Both the position numbers and the translations under genes were made by a program. Shown in pieces: positions 6,411 to 12,861 of a stretch of 12,861 nucleotides of DNA. Position 1 is the stretch's first letter. The number at the start of each line of letters is the position of its first letter. Source of the DNA: DASWRT01 sp036403035 (lineage in GTDB: Bacteria > Pseudomonadota > Alphaproteobacteria > ATCC43930 > CGMCC-115725); NCBI GenBank assembly GCA_036403035.1, contig DASWRT010000105.1:1-12861 (forward strand), read 5' to 3'. A model generated the notes under the pieces. That model was not told the origin of the DNA and did no database searches. It saw only the letters and a list, made by a program, of their open reading frames with translations.

Positions 6411-7076
6411 ATGGAAATCGACATCTCGCCGCTGATCGAGAGCTGGCGCTTCCTTGCGAACGGTCTCGCCGTCACCGTGCTCCTGTCGCTGGGGAGCGCT
6501 GTGGGCGCCACGCTGCTCGGCGCCCTGATCGGCCTCGCCCGATGCTATGCGTCGAGACCGATCGCGGGCCTGCTCGCCTTCTATGTCGATTCGATGCGGG
6601 CCGTGCCCGTGCTCGTCGTGCTGGTCTGGACGTTCTTCGGCATTCCCGTCCTGACCGGCGCAACCTTGCCGCCGTTCTGGGCGGCGCTGATCGCGCTCGG
6701 CGCGCACATCTCCGCCTATGTGTCGGAGATCGTGCGCGCGGGCGTCGGATCGATCCGCCCGGGCCAGATCCGCGCCGCGCTCGCGCTCGGCATGTCGCAG
6801 GGCAAAATCCTCCGCCACGTGATCATGCCGCAGGCGATCGTGCGGATGCTGCCGGCCTACGGATCGGTGCTCTCGATCACGATCAAGGACACCGCGATCG
6901 CCTCGGTCATCGCCGTACCCGAGCTGATGCGCCAGTCCGAGACGGTCGCAGGGCAGAGCTTCCGCCCGATCGAAACATTCACGGCGGCGATGCTGGTGTA
7001 CTTCGTCATCCTGCTGCCGGTGACGCGCGGCATCGACGGCATCTACCGGCGCGTCGCCCACCTCGGGCGGTCATGA
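6411..7076 (+). CDS. ABC transporter permease, polar amino acid (HisM/GlnP) type
   Basis: This 221-aa inner-membrane subunit probably pairs with the next gene as a heterodimer. Hydrophobic segments lie at about 15-42, 52-80, 86-110 and 185-205, with further membrane-associated sequence around 140-172. The cytoplasmic coupling loop matches the EAA signature in RAALALGMSQGKILRHVIMP (121-140), which docks on the ATPase. The ATG at 6411 directly follows an in-frame TGA (6408-6410), and the next Met is residue 62, so this start is secure even though no clear ribosome site is visible. The gap to the binding-protein gene is 59 bases. Confidence 0.94.
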   Translation: MEIDISPLIESWRFLANGLAVTVLLSLGSAVGATLLGALIGLARCYASRPIAGLLAFYVDSMRAVPVLVVLVWTFFGIPVLTGATLPPFWAALIALGAHISAYVSEIVRAGVGSIRPGQIRAALALGMSQGKILRHVIMPQAIVRMLPAYGSVLSITIKDTAIASVIAVPELMRQSETVAGQSFRPIETFTAAMLVYFVILLPVTRGIDGIYRRVAHLGRS

Positions 7077-7077
7077 C

Positions 7078-7737
7078 ATGGCGCTCGACTGGTCGGTCGT
7101 CTGGAACCATCGCGGCGATCTGCTGGAGGCTGCCGGCGTGACGGTCGCGCTCACCGCGTTGACGATGGTCATCGCTGTGCCGTGCGGCATCGTCCTGATG
7201 ATGCTGCGCCTGTCGCGCTGGGCCCCCGCGCGCTGGTTCGGCACCGGCTTCGTGGAGTTCTTCCGCAACCTGCCGCTGATCCTGCTCGTCTACTGGGCCT
7301 ATTACGTCGTGCCGATCGTCGTCGACGTGCAGATCTCCGCCTTCGCGACCGGCCTTGCCGCACTCTGCCTCAACGTTTCCGCTTACAACGCGGAGACCTT
7401 CCGTGCCGGCGTCAACTCGATCCGCAAGGGGCAGGGCGAGGCGGCGCTGGCTCTGGGGATGAGCCGCTGGCAGGCCATGCGCATCATCATCCTGCCGCAG
7501 GCGCTGCGCCGTATCCTCCCTGTCCTCGCCAGCACCTGGGTATCGCTGTTCAAGGACACGTCGCTCGTCTCGGTCATCGCGGTCGCGGAGCTTTCCTACG
7601 TGTCGCTGCAGATCCGCTCGCAGACGTTCCGGGTGCTCGAGATGCTGACCGCGATGGCCGGTCTCTATTGGCTCATGGGGTATCCCCAGGCGAAGCTCGT
7701 CGACTGGATCCACCGCAAATTCGGGGTGACGGAATGA
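7078..7737 (+). CDS. ABC transporter permease, polar amino acid type (second subunit)
   Basis: This 219-aa membrane protein is the partner of the preceding permease. Hydrophobic segments lie at about 18-45, 55-80, 86-105 and 185-202. The EAA loop is EAALALGMSRWQAMRIIILP (121-140). The N-terminal part contains the family motif GFVEFFRNLPLILLVYWAYY (57-76). Its ATG follows the previous stop by one base and its own stop overlaps the next ATG, so translation is coupled across the three genes. Two distinct permeases with one ATPase is the usual arrangement for histidine/lysine-type and octopine/nopaline-type importers. Confidence 0.94.
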   Translation: MALDWSVVWNHRGDLLEAAGVTVALTALTMVIAVPCGIVLMMLRLSRWAPARWFGTGFVEFFRNLPLILLVYWAYYVVPIVVDVQISAFATGLAALCLNVSAYNAETFRAGVNSIRKGQGEAALALGMSRWQAMRIIILPQALRRILPVLASTWVSLFKDTSLVSVIAVAELSYVSLQIRSQTFRVLEMLTAMAGLYWLMGYPQAKLVDWIHRKFGVTE

Positions 7738-8489
7738 GCGGCGGCATCGCGCCTGCCGTCGTCGTCTACGATGGCGTCGTGAAGCGCTATGGCGCGTTCA
7801 CGGCGCTGGACGGCGTGTCGGCCAGCGTTCAGCGCGGCGAAGTCGTCTGCCTCATCGGCCCGTCCGGGTCGGGGAAGTCGACGCTGCTCCGCTGCACCAA
7901 CGCGCTGGAAACGCTCGACGGCGGACGGATCCTGTTTGACGGCGAACCCTTGCCGGGCGGCGAGAGGGCGGCGCGCACCGTCCGGCGCCGCATGGGCATG
8001 GTTTTCCAGAGTTTCGAACTCTTTCCGCATCTCACCGCACTGGACAACGTCGCGATCGGACCGGTGACCGTGCTGGGGACGGAGCGCCGTGAGGCGCGGC
8101 GTCAAGGGCAGGCGCTCCTGGAGAAAGTCGGCCTCGGCGGCAAGGCGGCCAACTATCCTGCCGCGCTGTCGGGCGGCCAGCAGCAGCGGGTGGCGATCGC
8201 GCGGGCCCTGGCGATGAATCCGGAAGTGATGCTGTTCGACGAGCCGACCTCGGCGCTCGATCCGGAAACCATCGGCGAGGTGCTCAGCGTGATGAAGCGG
8301 CTTGCCGACGAAGGGATGACGATGGTCGTCGTCACTCACGAGATGAGCTTCGCGCGGAGAGTGGCGGACCGCGTCATCGTTTTCGATCACGGCCGGATCG
8401 TCGAAGAGGGACCGCCGACGCAGATCTTCGAGGCGCCGCAGGCCGAGCGGACGCGGGATTTTCTGAGCCATCTCGGCTGGGCCGGCTGA
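7734..8489 (+). CDS. ABC transporter ATP-binding protein, polar amino acid (GlnQ/HisP) type
   Basis: This 251-aa ATPase energises the importer from the cytoplasmic face. All nucleotide-binding motifs are intact: Walker A GPSGSGKST (42-50), Q-loop Gln92 (VFQSFELFPHLT), signature LSGGQ (145-149), Walker B VMLFDE (165-170), D-loop SALD (173-176) and switch His202. The stretch TNALETLDGGRILFDG after Walker A is typical of the amino-acid (GlnQ) branch. The frame is open far upstream, but ATG 7734 overlaps the permease stop as ATGA and gives the normal length. The C-terminus ends with the usual QIFEAPQAERTRDFLSHL. Confidence 0.96.
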   Translation: MSGGIAPAVVVYDGVVKRYGAFTALDGVSASVQRGEVVCLIGPSGSGKSTLLRCTNALETLDGGRILFDGEPLPGGERAARTVRRRMGMVFQSFELFPHLTALDNVAIGPVTVLGTERREARRQGQALLEKVGLGGKAANYPAALSGGQQQRVAIARALAMNPEVMLFDEPTSALDPETIGEVLSVMKRLADEGMTMVVVTHEMSFARRVADRVIVFDHGRIVEEGPPTQIFEAPQAERTRDFLSHLGWAG

Positions 8490-8548
8490 CCGCGTCCTCG
8501 ATGCGTCGGGCGCTCGCTGCGTTCCGCGCTGTTCGCGGCGGTGAGGAG

Positions 8549-8564
8549 GGCGGTACAATCCGCC
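8549..8564 (+). promoter_or_regulatory. Hairpin between Shine-Dalgarno and start of the RibD_C gene
   Basis: GGCGG (8549-8553) and CCGCC (8560-8564) pair perfectly around TACAAT, and the right arm ends immediately before the ATG at 8565. The Shine-Dalgarno AGGAGGG (8544-8550) is otherwise 14 bases from the start, longer than usual; folding would bring it close to the ATG but also uses its last two G residues. Confidence 0.4.
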
Positions 8565-9419
8565 ATGACCGCGCGCATCCTCCGGCTGTATCCGGGACCG
8601 ACGCAAGAATCCGCGCTTGCGGGAACTTACCTCGCCCACAGGGTGCAGACGCTCGGCACGCCGGCCGCGCCTTTCGTCTATGCGAACTTCGTCTCCAGCC
8701 TGGACGGCCGGATCGCGCTCAAGGAGCCGGGCGCCGGTGCGAGCCATTTGCCGGAAACGCTGACCAGCGGCAACGATTTCCGGCTGCTCCTCGAATTGCA
8801 GGCGCAGGCCGATTGCCTCATCACCCACGGCGGCTACATGCGCGCGATAGCGGACGGCCGCCTTGACGACATCCTGCAGGTCGGGACGCAGGAGACCGTT
8901 CGCGACCTCGCGCAATGGCGTGAAGAAAACGGCCTCGCGCCTCAGCCCGCTATCGTGATCGCAAGCGCGAGCCTCGACTTCCCGGTGCCTGACTCGCCGG
9001 CACGCCACGGCCAGCGCGTCATCGTCGCGACGGGCGAGGCGGCGGCGGCTTCCGGCAGGGTCGAGGCGTTCCGGGCGCGCGGCTACGAGGTGATTCTCGC
9101 CGGGAAGGGCAGGTCGGTGGAAGGAGCCCCGCTGACGCGGGCGCTCGGCGCGCTCGGCTTCCGCAGCCTTTTCCTGCTGGCCGGACCGCGCATGCTCGAC
9201 ACCATGCTCCGCGACCGCATGCTGTCTCGCCTCTACATAACCGTCGCGCACCGCATCCTCGGCGGCGAAGCGTTCCATACCCTGCTTTCCGGCCCGGATC
9301 TGGGAGAGGCCGGCCGCCTGCGCATGGTGTCCCTCTACTATGACGCGACGGAACCGGAGGGCGCCGGACAATGGTTCGCGCAGTTCGAGCCGGTCGGCAG
9401 GTGGACCAGCCCGCAATAA
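8565..9419 (+). CDS. Stand-alone RibD C-terminal domain (DHFR-fold) reductase
   Basis: This is a 284-aa cytoplasmic NAD(P)H-dependent reductase of the RibD_C/dihydrofolate-reductase-like superfamily, with no deaminase domain. Family landmarks are NFVSSLDGRIAL (41-52), DFRLLLELQAQADCLITHGG (71-90), a middle strand with RVIVATGEAA, and LGFRSLFLLAGPRMLDTMLR followed by LYITVAHRILGG (197-234). The usual EGGP of riboflavin reductases reads LAGP here, so it is probably not the RibD step itself. The ATG at 8565 is preferred over the GTG at 8541, which lies upstream of the ribosome site. It follows the ATPase by 75 bases with no terminator between, and a strong hairpin comes after it, so it is likely the last gene of the transporter operon. 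It may reduce the imported compound or a product of it; the substrate is unknown. Confidence 0.87.
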   Translation: MTARILRLYPGPTQESALAGTYLAHRVQTLGTPAAPFVYANFVSSLDGRIALKEPGAGASHLPETLTSGNDFRLLLELQAQADCLITHGGYMRAIADGRLDDILQVGTQETVRDLAQWREENGLAPQPAIVIASASLDFPVPDSPARHGQRVIVATGEAAAASGRVEAFRARGYEVILAGKGRSVEGAPLTRALGALGFRSLFLLAGPRMLDTMLRDRMLSRLYITVAHRILGGEAFHTLLSGPDLGEAGRLRMVSLYYDATEPEGAGQWFAQFEPVGRWTSPQ

Positions 9420-9460
9420 TACCGTCGGCCTCGGTCGTTGACCGACGCCGCGCAGGCTTG

Positions 9461-9497
9461 ATCAACGGCCGGTGAGTCAAGCTCACCGGCCGTTGAT
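9461..9497 (+). terminator. Perfect 16-bp hairpin closing the transporter operon
   Basis: ATCAACGGCCGGTGAG (9461-9476) and its exact complement (9482-9497) flank the loop TCAAG. It lies 41 bases after the stop of the RibD_C gene. There is no T-run after it, so it may work with Rho or as an RNA-stabilising structure. A smaller stem, TCGGTC-GTT-GACCGA, lies just before it (9431-9445). Confidence 0.65.
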
Positions 9498-9523
9498 ACA
9501 GTCGCGGTTCAGTTCGGTCGATC

Positions 9524-9560
9524 GTTAATTTCGCTTTAACCTTACGGGCCAAATATCATC
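9524..9560 (+). promoter_or_regulatory. AT-rich patch, probable promoter region of the hybrid kinase
   Basis: The segment from GTTAATTTCG to AAATATCATC is clearly AT-richer than anything around it and lies between the hairpin and the kinase start. TATCAT (9554-9559) could be a -10 box, but no good -35 box is found at the right spacing. It would leave a leader of about 120 bases. The rest of 9498-9687 holds no gene I can support. Confidence 0.25.
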
Positions 9561-9687
9561 AGGCTCGTCTGCATGTCCGTGCCGTCGTCCAGCCGACCGA
9601 ACCTTTTTCCTATCCGTCCTCCGGCCGGCCCTTCCTGAACTCCCCGCCGACGCCAAGTCGCGGGCAAAGAGGCATCCGATCAACGGC

Positions 9688-11883
9688 ATGGTCGTTTCCG
9701 CGTTCACGTCGGGTCGAATGGTTCACTCGCTCCGCGCGCTGCTCTTTGCGGCCGCTCTGGTGCCGCTCACCCTTTTCCTGCTCTTCGCGTTCCAGAACCG
9801 TCAGCAGGTGACGGACGCGGCCGAGGAACGGGCGCGGCGGACGGTCGAGATCCTCTACGAGCACGCCCGCAACATCTTCCGCATGCACGAGATGGTGCTC
9901 GACCATCTCGACGACCGCATCGCCGGCATGAGTTGGGACGAGGTGAGCCGATCGCAGGAACTGCACCGGTATCTGAAGATGACCGTCGCGAACGTTCCCG
10001 AGATCGCCTCGATCTGGCTGATCGATAGGGAGGGCAAGCATCGGTCGAGCAGCTTCATGTTTCCGACGCCGTCGCTCGACGTCTCGGACCGAGACTATTT
10101 CCTGGCGGAGAAGGAGCGCGACGCCGGCACGGTGATCGGCGAACCGGCCATCGGCAAGGCGACGGGAACCCCGTTCTTCTCCGTGGCCCGTCGCCGGACG
10201 CAGGCCTCCGGCGAATTCGACGGAGTGGTCAGCGTCGCGATCGAGCCGAGCGTCTTCACAAATTTCTACAGAGGGATTCTTCCCGACCCGAACCGCGCCA
10301 TCGTCTTGGTCCGGGCGGACGGCGTGGTCCTCGCGCGCGACCCGGCGATCGGCCAGAATCTGTTCAGATACGAGCCGGAGAGCCCGTTCATGCGCGCCTT
10401 CGCGCACGTCAGTTCCGGCGTCTTCGACGCGAAAGGAGATATGGACAGCGTCGAGCGGCTCTACGCCTACAAGAAGCTCGACCGCTTTCCGGTCTTCATC
10501 CTGCTCGGCCAGGACAAGAACGAGATCCTCGCGCACTGGCACAGGAACGTCGCCGTCTATGCGATTTTCGGAACGCCGGCATGGCTCCTGCTCGTCCTCG
10601 CCGCCTGGGTCGCGCTGCAACGGGCCAAGAAGGAGGACGCAGCCGTCATCAGCCTGCGACAGGAGATGGAACGCCGCGAGGCGGCGGAGAAGGCCCTCGT
10701 CCAGTCGCAGAAGCTGGAGGCGGTGGGCCAGCTCACCGGCGGCATCGCGCACGATTTCAACAACCTGCTGACCGTGGTGAGCGGCAACCTCGATCTCGTC
10801 CTGCCGAAGCTCCGCGGCGACGAGGTCGTGCTGCGGCGGCTCGGCGCGGTTCAGGCCGCGGCGCAGCGCGGCGCCCGCCTCACGAAGCAGCTTCTCGCGT
10901 TCGCGCGCCGCCAGTCGCTGGAGCCGGAGGTCATCGACCTCGCCGATGGGGTGGAGGACATAGCCGAGCTGCTCGACCGGTCGCTCCGCGGCGACATCCG
11001 GACCGACTTCCAGATCAAGCCGGGCCTCTGGCCGATCGAGGTCGACCGCGCCCAACTCGAAATGGCTATCCTGAACGTTGCGGTGAATGCGCGCGACGCC
11101 ATGCCGGCCGGCGGAATTCTCACCATCGAGGCAAAGAACGTGACGCTGGGAGGAGTGGCGGCGGCCGAGAGCGAGAGCGTTTCGGCGACGTGCCTCGAAG
11201 CGAAAGGCGTCGAGGCACGGGGCGATTTCGTCGCGCTGATCATCGGCGATACCGGAGTGGGGATACCGTCCGACGTGCTGAAGCGCGTCTTCGAGCCCTT
11301 CTTCACGACGAAGGGAGTCGGCCTCGGATCGGGGCTCGGGCTGTCGCAGGTCTACGGCTTCGCGAAGCAATCAGGCGGCGACGTGCGCATCGACAGCGAA
11401 ATGGGCCAGGGCACTCGGGTGACGCTCTATCTGCCGCGCGCCCGGTCGGCGGCGGCGGCGACGCGCAACCCTGCGACCATGGGCAGGGTTTCGGCAGATG
11501 CCGTATCCGCGACGATCCTCGTCGTCGAGGACGACGGCGCGGTGGCGGAACTCGCGCGGGCGGTGCTCGAAGACTACGGGCACCGCGTCTACATCGCGCG
11601 AAGCGGGCTGGAAGGCCTGGATCATCTGCTGTCGAACCACCCGGTCGACCTGGTCTTCTCCGACATCGTCATGCCGGGCGAGATCAGCGGCATCGATCTC
11701 GCACGGGAGATCCGCAGGCGGAACCCGCATCTGCCCGTGGTGCTGACGACCGGATACAGCGACACTACCGAGGACGTCACCGGGCTCGACTTTCCCATGC
11801 TGCGGAAGCCCTATGCGGGACCGGATCTGGATGCCGCGGTCCAGGCCTGCCTGAAACGGACCCGCCGGCGGCGGAGCGCGTAG
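9688..11883 (+). CDS. Membrane hybrid sensor histidine kinase with double-Cache-like sensor and receiver
   Basis: This 731-aa kinase senses a periplasmic signal and passes phosphate from His to its own receiver. The first membrane segment is about 15-35. The periplasmic region (about 36-285) has dCache hallmarks: IASIWLIDREGKHRSSS, DVSDRDYFLAEK, and GEPAIGKATGTPFFSVARRR. The second membrane segment is about 290-310, followed by a short coiled linker. The H-box is GGIAHDFNNLL with His355. The ATPase domain has the N-box NVAVNARDAM (463-472), G1 DTGVGIP (521-527), F-box EPFFTTK and G2 GLGSGLGLS. The receiver (about 609-722) has acidic Asp615/Asp616, phospho-acceptor Asp659 (FSDIVMPG), Thr687 or Thr688, and Lys707. 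There is no DNA-binding output. Both ATG 9688 and ATG 9718 (residue 11) lack a good ribosome site; 9688 is listed with modest certainty. groESL follows 300 bases later under its own control. Confidence 0.93.
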   Translation: MVVSAFTSGRMVHSLRALLFAAALVPLTLFLLFAFQNRQQVTDAAEERARRTVEILYEHARNIFRMHEMVLDHLDDRIAGMSWDEVSRSQELHRYLKMTVANVPEIASIWLIDREGKHRSSSFMFPTPSLDVSDRDYFLAEKERDAGTVIGEPAIGKATGTPFFSVARRRTQASGEFDGVVSVAIEPSVFTNFYRGILPDPNRAIVLVRADGVVLARDPAIGQNLFRYEPESPFMRAFAHVSSGVFDAKGDMDSVERLYAYKKLDRFPVFILLGQDKNEILAHWHRNVAVYAIFGTPAWLLLVLAAWVALQRAKKEDAAVISLRQEMERREAAEKALVQSQKLEAVGQLTGGIAHDFNNLLTVVSGNLDLVLPKLRGDEVVLRRLGAVQAAAQRGARLTKQLLAFARRQSLEPEVIDLADGVEDIAELLDRSLRGDIRTDFQIKPGLWPIEVDRAQLEMAILNVAVNARDAMPAGGILTIEAKNVTLGGVAAAESESVSATCLEAKGVEARGDFVALIIGDTGVGIPSDVLKRVFEPFFTTKGVGLGSGLGLSQVYGFAKQSGGDVRIDSEMGQGTRVTLYLPRARSAAAATRNPATMGRVSADAVSATILVVEDDGAVAELARAVLEDYGHRVYIARSGLEGLDHLLSNHPVDLVFSDIVMPGEISGIDLAREIRRRNPHLPVVLTTGYSDTTEDVTGLDFPMLRKPYAGPDLDAAVQACLKRTRRRRSA

Positions 11884-11900
11884 CCCGCCGCCGCTCCAAA

Positions 11901-11919
11901 GGACACCGCCGCAGTGTCC
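11901..11919 (+). terminator. Weak hairpin after the kinase gene
   Basis: GGACAC and GTGTCC form a 6-bp stem around CGCCGCA, 17 bases after the kinase stop. No T-run follows. It is the only candidate for ending the kinase transcript before the groESL promoter. The remainder of 11920-12088 has no gene I can support, only further short stems such as TGTCC-GCGA-GGACA. Confidence 0.3.
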
Positions 11920-12088
11920 GCGCTCGTCGAAGCACGCCCCGGCGATGCGAGCCCGCAGATCGCTGAAGTTCTTCATGTCCGGACGATTTGTCCGATTCGG
12001 CACAGTCCGGTAGAGGAAGCAAAACGCCGGCGCGAAATGTCCGCGAGGACAGGGAAAGAACAATTCAGGGCGTCTCCCTCCCACCCGG

Positions 12089-12117
12089 CTTGACGACGGC
12101 GCGGCGTCCTCCCACCT
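12089..12117 (+). promoter_or_regulatory. RpoH-like promoter of groESL
   Basis: CTTGAC (12089-12094) is followed after 17 bases by CCACCT (12112-12117). Rhizobial heat-shock sigma RpoH is known to use CTTGAA-like -35 boxes and CCANAT-like -10 boxes at this spacing. The predicted transcription start falls inside the CIRCE repeat that follows, which is the usual arrangement for groESL under joint RpoH and HrcA control. The -10 box is imperfect. Confidence 0.45.
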
Positions 12118-12147
12118 GTTTGGCACTCTCGTGAAAGAGTGCCAAAC
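12118..12147 (+). promoter_or_regulatory. CIRCE operator (HrcA binding site) of groESL
   Basis: TTGGCACTC (12120-12128) and GAGTGCCAA (12137-12145) match the CIRCE consensus TTAGCACTC/GAGTGCTAA, with one symmetrical change per arm. The repeat extends to 12 perfect pairs per arm (GTTTGGCACTCT and its complement) around CGTGAA. The spacer between the 9-base arms counts as 8 rather than the standard 9. The element lies 36 bases before groES, so HrcA is expected to repress the operon at normal temperature. Confidence 0.92.
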
Positions 12148-12183
12148 ATCAACAGGACAGCAAGTCTGCTGGGGAGGATCGCC

Positions 12184-12477
12184 ATGGTGGCATTTCGGCC
12201 GTTGCACGATCGCGTGCTGGTCCGGCGCGTGGAGCAGGAGGGCAAGACCGCCGGCGGTATCATCATCCCGGACACGGCGAAGGAAAAGCCGATGGAGGGC
12301 GAGGTCGCCGCCGTCGGCCCGGGGGCGCGGGACGAGACCGGCAAGGTCCAGCCGCTCGACGTGAAACCGGGTGACCGGGTGCTTTTCGGCAAATGGTCCG
12401 GCACCGAGGTGCGGATCGAGGGCGAGGAACTCCTCGTGATGAAGGAGTCCGACCTCATGGGCGTGATCGAACGATAG
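12184..12477 (+). CDS. groES: Co-chaperonin GroES (Cpn10)
   Basis: This 97-aa cap of the chaperonin folding chamber acts in the cytoplasm with GroEL. It opens MVAFRPLHDRVLVRR, and the mobile loop that binds GroEL is EGKTAGGIIIPDTAKEK (about 19-35). EGEVAAVGPGARDETGK, VKPGDRVLFGKWSGTEV and EELLVMKESDLMGVIE follow in the expected order. GGGGAGGA lies about six bases before ATG 12184; the frame is open back into the CIRCE repeat, but that part is leader. Length is normal. It is co-transcribed with groEL, 30 bases downstream. Confidence 0.98.
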   Translation: MVAFRPLHDRVLVRRVEQEGKTAGGIIIPDTAKEKPMEGEVAAVGPGARDETGKVQPLDVKPGDRVLFGKWSGTEVRIEGEELLVMKESDLMGVIER

Positions 12478-12507
12478 ACGCTGCTGACCAAAGCAAGGGA
12501 GGAAGAC

Positions 12508-12861
<354 letters not shown>

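Overview
The window comes from a GC-rich alphaproteobacterium, most likely Rhizobiales-like. The support is the codon and base composition, an EcfG-type (GGAAC-N16-CGTA) promoter in front of a DegP-family protease, a groESL operon with a CIRCE operator, and FCD-type GntR control of a polar amino acid ABC transporter. No insertion sequence, prophage, CRISPR array, tRNA or rRNA was seen. Most of it looks like ordinary chromosome.

Layout. (1) Bases 1-3515, minus strand: a FUSC-family membrane protein cut by the window edge, preceded by a complete periplasmic DegP/HtrA protease with its own stress-type promoter, and further upstream a 65-codon helical small protein. (2) Bases 3516-4764: a sparse region. 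It holds about 380 non-coding bases with two strong hairpins, then two minus-strand small genes (69 and 61 codons) that are clearly paralogues of each other, then a divergent promoter region. (3) Bases 4765-9497, plus strand: one apparent operon made of a GntR/FCD regulator, a periplasmic binding protein, two permeases, an ATPase and a stand-alone RibD_C-type reductase. It is closed by a perfect 16-bp hairpin. (4) Bases 9688-11883, plus strand: a membrane hybrid histidine kinase with a double-Cache-like periplasmic sensor and a C-terminal receiver. (5) Bases 12089-12861, plus strand: an RpoH-like promoter, the CIRCE operator, groES and the first 118 codons of groEL.

How the genes may work together. 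The left end (DegP, FUSC protein) and the right end (GroESL) are protein-quality and envelope-stress functions under stress-type promoters. The central operon looks like a regulated uptake system for a small polar, amino-acid-like compound. The final gene suggests that the imported compound, or something made from it, is reduced by a NAD(P)H-dependent RibD/DHFR-fold enzyme; the substrate is unknown. The hybrid kinase has no DNA-binding partner in the window, so its output must lie elsewhere.

The best candidates for something undescribed are the tandem 61/69-aa paralogue pair, the structured non-coding block beside it, and the RibD_C reductase joined to an amino-acid-type transporter. No new defence or mobile system is visible.
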